DNA of 64,000 bases from Apostichopus japonicus (taxonomy: Eukaryota > Echinodermata > Holothuroidea > Aspidochirotida > Stichopodidae). The position numbers were made by a program, and so were the translations under genes. Shown here piece after piece: positions 57,645-64,000 of the stretch. The stretch spans positions 7,501,001 to 7,565,000 of the forward strand of contig NC_092579.1 in assembly GCF_037975245.1 (NCBI RefSeq). The letters run 5' to 3'. Within the stretch, counting starts at the first letter, position 1. Each line of letters starts with the position of its first letter. Under the pieces are notes generated by a model. It did not search any database. It saw only the letters and a program-made list of their open reading frames with translations, and was not told the origin of the DNA.

Positions 57645-60600
57645 ATTAGTCAATAATGGTCACTCATTCCTGCTTAAACTTAAAGGTACTATATATAATG
57701 ATTGAGGGATATGTGCAAAATTGGCCACAAAAACTTTCAATATTACAATACACATTGAGAATTCCTCTGATGGCATTCGATATTCAAAGCCTGTGTCAAA
57801 TCTTTGTGTATCGAGTGTTGCCGTAGCGACTGAGGTTGAACAAGGCAGTCTTACAATATATCATTTTGAGACCATGCATCAAGTATTTTTTTAAATTATT
57901 TTTTAAAGGGGCCGGGGTGGGGGGGGTGGGGTGGGGGAGGACTGTCTTCATATTTCTGTGTATGCATGGTCCCTATATATATAGAAACCTGGACTAGCAT
58001 ATTTCTGCCTCAAAATACTTACTTTTCATCACTGAGATATTTGATTGCCTAATCTTCTTTTGAGACTTGCACATTGTATTCTCCCAATGTGGACAGGGAA
58101 TAAATTATCTGGCATAATGAGAAACAAGTTGCACGTACAGTGAACCTCAATCAACTGCTTGAATACATAGTGAACATTGGAATAAATTATTCCCAAGTCT
58201 CTAGGAATAATATGGATAGAATCTTCGGCAAAATATCTTTGAAAACTTCAAGCAACTATTAGCATGCTAAAATTTGGGGGCCAGTAAAGGGTGTATTGCT
58301 ATATAATGTATTTATAGTTAAATTATTGTTTGGTACAATGGTATAGTACAATTAACTTGTTTACAAAAAGGAAGTCGGGAGGATACAGTGTCCATATAGC
58401 AATAAGGTACAGTTTTGTAGTGCATTCTACAGCACAGTACTCTTTTGATATGGGTTCAACCCTCAGTGGCAATTAACAGAACTATGTCAATGACCGTATT
58501 TTACCTGTACAGTAAGGACTATTGTATATATGTAGTGAAAGCGTCCATATGATAGGCATTGTTCAGGACTACCATAGTGTACCAATTCAAGGGATAATTT
58601 ATTCAATATTATATTTGCAAAATCGGCAACCTGGTGCATATACTGTATGCATTTTTTGTACACTGATGCATATTTTTCCATTATGTTATGAGAAGTGAAA
58701 CCATCATAAACAGGCCTGAAAACTTCTGTGCAAAATGTGAACCACAAAATTGATCCGTGAGTTGTTATAATTTTTCCATTTTTTTAAAGTTACATAAGTA
58801 CTGTAGCAGGGGTCTACATAATTGAAAAAATTACTGTAATATAACACAACCATCATAATAAATCTGTGTGAAAAAGATGCTGTTATGAATAACTTCAGCA
58901 AACAGCTGGTAATAGTTTTTTTTCTTTTCTGTTTGGGATTTCATCATCTTTCCCTCATAAATGGTAGACTGAAGACCTGGGCAAGTCTAAAACTGACATC
59001 ACAGAGCCACTCGAGTTCGAATGCTGTAGTTTTCTTTAAATTCATTGATTTATTTGTTCTTTGGTAGGTTTGTAAATGATGAAGTTTTGTAATATATACA
59101 TAATAGTATCGTTGATGTCTGATTGATTGATTGTGTAACAGTACCTACTGCATGCATCACCATGAAAACATGAATTGAAACAAAAACCTGAACGGCAGAC
59201 AATTGACCTAATTAGTGATATCATTCCATCAGGGTGATGACAGTGTTCAGTCTTTTAATATAACTTTCGACTGTGCTATTTAGGCCTGACAATGGGGAGA
59301 GGAGGGGGAAGTAGAACTACAGCCCAACCCAGGTATTGGGAATTAGTCAGGGGGCCGGGGGAAAATATGGGATGAGGTAATTGTTTCCATTTCAATTATA
59401 ATAATCTTAAGGAATATTGAATATTTCGTAAATTTTGTTTTCTTGGGCTCCAACAGGCTCTTGACATATATCTCGCAAACGGAAGATATTTCTTCCTGTT
59501 TGAGGTCCCTGTTCATCGATGATCACAACCATTTCTATGAATATAGATAAAGATTATTGCTGGATTTGCTTCTCCTTAAACTTAGAATGTCTAATTCCCA
59601 GATAGACTAATCATCCCATCCACAGATCACTGTTTGTGGATCATGTAGTATTACACATCAAGACAGGCATGCCTCATAATTTACCTAAATAACATGGGCC
59701 TGCTCGTTACATGGCTATTTGATTAAACCCAGAAATGTGTATTTCTTGTTTTGGAAAAGGGCATTTAACCTTCACCTCTTTGTAAACCTTCATAATGATA
59801 GGATATTGTGGGTGGGATATTGACCACCATACTTACTGAATAGCTGGACTTCCTATTTTAATATTTCCTATAGACTTGAGAAACGAAGGTCACAACAGAT
59901 GAGTTTGTAGTACATGTTTGCTCTATCATTTATGTAGATACAGTATATATTTCAACCATGGATCACTTGAAATAGCTTTGAAAAGTACATCTCAGATTTG
60001 ATAGTGATGTATCCATTTAATCCTAGGCGTTTATTTCATACGTCTGTGAGAAATTGCTATACATACCAGTGAATTTATTGAACAATGAACACATTGTATA
60101 TCAAATTTGCCCTCCAATTTTAATATTCATTTTAATATATAAAATCAATATTCAAATTCAAATATGATGGGTTTGTTTACCTGAATATGCACTGTGAGCT
60201 TGTATTCTATGTAGGTACAACAAACTTTTATCCTTTCTGGTACCTCACTAGCATATTTTAGGACAAAAGTAATTTATCCCATTTAGGGCCCAGAAGGTTT
60301 CAGCATGCAGCCTTCTTTATTGATCCTTATTTAGGTACGTTGTATCTAGTTACAATACTACCTTGTATTGCAAGTATATTATTTATTGACCACGTTCACA
60401 GTACAGTAGTTTCAATAATTGATGTAAACATGACTGCTGAATTTAGTTTAATTCAAGGTCACTGAGCCCATTGTCTATTTGTTTTTTCTTTGGAGGTTAG
60501 GAAATTGCACAAACTCAAGCAAAAGTATTTACACGAGCCACAAGGCTGACGTTCTGTTGTCACCATGACTTCCTAAAAATACCCAAATTTTGACATCCTT

Positions 60601-60662
60601 TTTGTTTCCTTTTGCTGGTAAACACGTTCGTGAATCATGCTGACAGATGACATTTACATCTG
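57645..60662. other. Intronic or intergenic, no exon supported
   Basis: A G-run near 57912-57945. A possible acceptor at 59457 opens ALDIYLANGRYFFLFE before a weak donor; phase and context do not support it. A CA-free, AT-rich background otherwise. Confidence 0.35.
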
Positions 60663-61923
60663 TTAAAAGGATTGTCTGGTGGCCCAAAGAAGTTACCTTA
60701 AAAAATAGTAAATAATTTTCCAAACATGTTGTCAAAGTATGAGAACGCTAATGTTGCGTTTGACAGAGAAACGATTTTTTAATCGTTATGGATAGACACT
60801 TCAAATATGATTTGAACAGTACAATACGTGACGTCAGCTCTGCCATAGCAGATTGCGTCATAACCCACCCTCCGCACAGTACCTATACGGTAATCACAAC
60901 AAAAACAGCGTGTGTATACAGATAAATTTCTTCCTTCATTTCCGGTGAAATTTCTTAAAAATTAGATATGTTTTCAAAAACTCCTTAAGCCACCATGTAC
61001 TTGAGCGGTGGTTCCGTGGTCTTTGTGTAACACAAGGTAAATTTTAACAGCAGACTCTGAGTTGTTCAGGCTATGCATCGCGCTATCCAGCTCCAACGCG
61101 AAAAATGTTCGCATGTAGGCTGTACTCAAACGTTGACAATCGGACAGTTCTGCGAAGCCTAAGCTTTTCAGCGCTATATTCTGCTCTGACAACGATTCGA
61201 TCAATTTCTTCAATAATTTCCGGTGAAATTTCTTATAAATTAGATATGATTTAAAAAACTCCTTAAGCCGCAATATATTTAGTAGATCGGTGGTTTCGTG
61301 GTCTTTGTGTAACACAAGATAAGTTTTAACAGCAGGCTCTTCGTTGTTTATACATCGCGGTATCCAGCTCCAGCGCGAAGAATGTTCGCGTGTACAGGCT
61401 ACTGTAACGTTTACAATCGGACAGTTCTGCGATGACATCGATCCCGCCAAGTTTCATCTTTCGGTTTAACGAATACTTTATAAGTTTCCTTTTACTGTTA
61501 ATTTGATCCGTGAATTTTATTTCAGCGAGTTCGAAGAACAGTTAATGAACTGTGGTTTGAGTGTGAGTGTACTATGTGTAACGCTATACAAGTACACCAA
61601 CTGAGCATCGTAGTATATACGTTCGCGAGTATGTACGTTATATATATGAGGCAATTCAATGTGCTTATACGTGAGTTAATTTGCTGCGGAATTGGGAGTG
61701 CTAACTTCAAGTCGCCTGTTTTGCCTATCTGCAAGCACTACGTCAAACACCATATTGAAGCGTTCGAACAAACGGTACTTTTGGTGAGAAACTGGTGAAT
61801 TTGAAAACCAGATTTCTACAAGAAGAAAATGTCGAATGGGGACAATTTTTACATGGTTAGAAAGAGAAAAATAATAACTACAAGGACAATGTATCAAAAT
61901 CTTCCACCAGACAATTCCTTTAA
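60663..61923. mobile_element. TTAA-flanked element, TIR TTAAAGGAATTGTCTGGTGG, with internal duplication
   Basis: Left end TTAAAAGGATTGTCTGGTGG, right end CCACCAGACAATTCCTTTAA. Within it, 60925-61202 is repeated from 61203 (shared TTTCCGGTGAAATTTCTT, TGTGTAACACAAG, CAATCGGACAGTTCTGCGA). The minus frame 60974-61450 stays open through both copies and so encodes a 158-codon internally repeated peptide (two YLVLHKDH segments), probably incidental. No transposase recognised. Confidence 0.78.
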
Positions 61924-62124
61924 ATGTTTATACGAAACCAGGCGGCACTGGTCGGGCGTTGGGGTCACTGTCGTAGTTCATTATAGGTGATCAGGATTGC
62001 CCCAAAATATGCTAGAAAAGTCAGATAATGGGCACCCATGCTCAGATAGTATCAGTGTGTATTTTACTGCCACTGGAAAGATAGTTTATCCAATTTTTTT
62101 TATAAATTATGTTTTAAAGTATTG

Positions 62125-62775
62125 TTGATTTTTGTGTAACACAAGGTAAGTGTGAACAGCAGACTCTTCCTTGTTTATACATCACGCTGTCCAGCTCCAG
62201 TGCGAAGAATGTTGACATTTAGTCTACTCTAACGTTTTCACTAATCGGACAGTTCTGCGAAACCTAAGCTTCTCTCTCTGCTCTGACATCGATTCCGCGA
62301 AATTTCATCTTTCGATGTCCCAAATACTTTACAAGCTTCCTTTTACTGTAAATTTGATCCGTGCATTTTATTTCAGCTATTTCGAAGAGCGGTTTATGAA
62401 CTGTGGTTTGACTGTGAGAGTGTATTATGTGCAAAGCTATATGTACGTACCAACTGGGCATGGTAGGCTGTATACGTACCTTGCGATGTGTACGTAATAT
62501 TAGGCAATCACCTGTGCGTGTACACGCGAGAGTTTATACGCTGCGCAAATTGGAGTGCTAACGTCAAGTCGCTTGTTTTGCCTATGTGCCTGCACTACGT
62601 CAATCACCAAATTGATGCGTTTGAACTAATGGTGCTTCTGGTGAGAAACTGGTGAATTTGAAACCAGATTTCTACAAAGAAAACACACATGGGGACAATT
62701 TTCATATGGTTAGAAAATAAAAATAAGAACTGTGAGGTCAATGTATCCAAATCTTCCACCAGACAATTCCTTTAA
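62125..62775. mobile_element. Second partial copy of the 60663-61923 element
   Basis: Matches the right two thirds of its neighbour from TGTGTAACACAAGGTAAG to the terminal CCACCAGACAATTCCTTTAA. The left terminal repeat is absent, so the two may be one rearranged unit or successive insertions. Confidence 0.75.
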
Positions 62776-63485
62776 TTAAATATTGCCCTGACTGTAGCAT
62801 AAAGTTAATTTATTCCCCAATAATGGTCCACTGACATGGAAAGTGTTGGTATACAATACATACAAATATCCTGTATTTAATTACGAGTTAACTATGCTAA
62901 GTAGTACAAGCTCTTCTACCACCTTTCCTGGAATCCGGTAGTTTCTTAAACACTACAGGGGTCAATATCCTCGTTGTCATTGACCCTATTCACGTATCAA
63001 TTAATGTTGACAACTTAGATGCATTGTGTGGTAAAATAATTCTTAGAAGAGTTTCTGTTTACTCGGAATTTATGTAAGCCAGAAAGTAATATGTTTGGTT
63101 AATGATTAAATGCTACATTAGGCTAGATGTACAGTAGTTGGTTGGTTAAGGTGGCTCTCATTGGTATCTGTCGTAATGTTGTACATGTTTTCTAAACCTG
63201 CCCTTAAATCACAATCTTTGATATGTGAGAAGTAAGGACTGGTACCTACTGCAGTATATGTCATTACTGTACATCAGTGGTTGCCATCTTTATGTTATCT
63301 TGTGCGTGTAATATTGTGTAAGGAGAGAGGGCAGGGCGGAGGGGGGGGGGAGATCTATTTTTGTTGATGGAGGAGGGAGTTGGAGAGCGGGAGGGGTGTA
63401 GTAGGGCTAATGGTATCACTCATTTGTTTGGCATGACTTCTGTATGGTTGGCAGAAAACTAGCTGCAAGTTCTGTAATACTTTGG
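62776..63485. other. Intronic or intergenic, nothing identified
   Basis: Plain AT-rich DNA; a G-run near 63335-63350. No exon or terminal repeats seen. Confidence 0.35.
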
Positions 63486-63839
63486 TTAAAAACCGCACGA
63501 GGCCATCTGAAAAAGTTAACTTTCTGTTGCTTGCAAGTGACGTTTTTTTCATGTCGCTACAAAAATCAGACAGTAATGAAACGTGATACTGTACCTTGTT
63601 ATATTTAGCTGGACCTGAGATGTCCATCGCTGTATCGTTTATACACTGTGCTGTGGGTATTGACTGCAGCTATATGTACTGACTGTACACTAGTGTCTAA
63701 TTACTGACGGTAGCAAGCTGTGTGTGTATTTTCTGGGATCGATGGTGGTGTCAAACACTTCTGTTACACCTCATTCGAAACTAGGTCAGATTACTGGTCA
63801 TTAGACGTTTCTTTTTGCGCGAGTCTTCACACCCTTTAA
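63486..63839 (+). mobile_element. TTAA-flanked MITE, family A copy 4 (left end eroded)
   Basis: Right end GTCTTCACACCCTTTAA is intact. On the left TTAA runs into AAACCGCACGAGGCCATCTG, having lost about 25 bases of the terminal repeat. The interior matches 48109-48484. Confidence 0.85.
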
Positions 63840-64000
63840 CGTAGGGCAGCTACTCTAGCTGTCAACTCCTGTAAACACTAACATTGTAGCAAGCAATATT
63901 TAAAACATTCAGTGACTAACTTTGCTGCACTTTTCTGACCTAAAGTTCTGCTATTGCCCTTTCATACCTATTGATTGCTTCTCATTCTTCTCAATTTAGC

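Noticed and set aside
63355-63627. Minus-strand frame beginning MDISGPAK
   Set aside because: The same start occurs at 53783-54004 because both are inside copies of MITE family A; repeat-derived.

Overview
The window is animal nuclear DNA: AT-rich, with spliced genes (GT-AG introns from about 90 bases to several kb) in a bed of short non-autonomous DNA transposons and LINE tails. Full conservation of LAMTOR2 and ECD, the presence of the centrosomal gene CCDC57, LINE tails carrying GCGCTATATAA, and repeated TAGGCCTA octamers suggest a marine invertebrate deuterostome, perhaps an echinoderm. That placement is inference.

Layout. 1-4714: no exon seen; probably an upstream CCDC57 intron, with a composite hAT-like repeat at 2301-4489. 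4715-14882 (+): 3' two thirds of CCDC57, about 13 exons; its N-terminal part lies before the window. Its introns hold LINE fragments, a minisatellite and two hAT-type MITEs with target-site duplications. 15722-19430: a LINE tail and a 1.7-kb hAT-like element with a perfect 8-base duplication. 20064-22724 (-): complete LAMTOR2 (Ragulator subunit, 125 aa) in four small exons, one intron apparently GC-AG. 22725-23550: a short divergent promoter between LAMTOR2 and ECD with a palindromic CLEAR-type E-box. 23551-32342 (+): complete ECD (ecdysoneless), 12 exons, about 659 aa, with a local duplication of the exon 5 acceptor that stays in frame. 34506-37863 (-): a three-exon, 578-aa gene I do not recognise, tail-to-tail with ECD. 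37864-40348: intergenic. 40349-55238 (+): a tentative, unrecognised gene start made of four small phase-compatible exons and very long introns, continuing beyond the window. 41-64 kb is otherwise intronic or intergenic and rich in MITEs: four copies (one at 20.2 kb) of a TTAA-flanked family, a 60.7-62.8 kb TTAA element with internal duplications, nested insertions at 56.5-57.6 kb, and very short palindromic elements.

The genes are not an operon and share no pathway. The one functional link visible is the shared promoter of LAMTOR2 and ECD. No bacterial-type system, CRISPR array, tRNA or rRNA was seen. The most original content is the mobile-element architecture, two unrecognised genes, and the ECD splice-site duplication.
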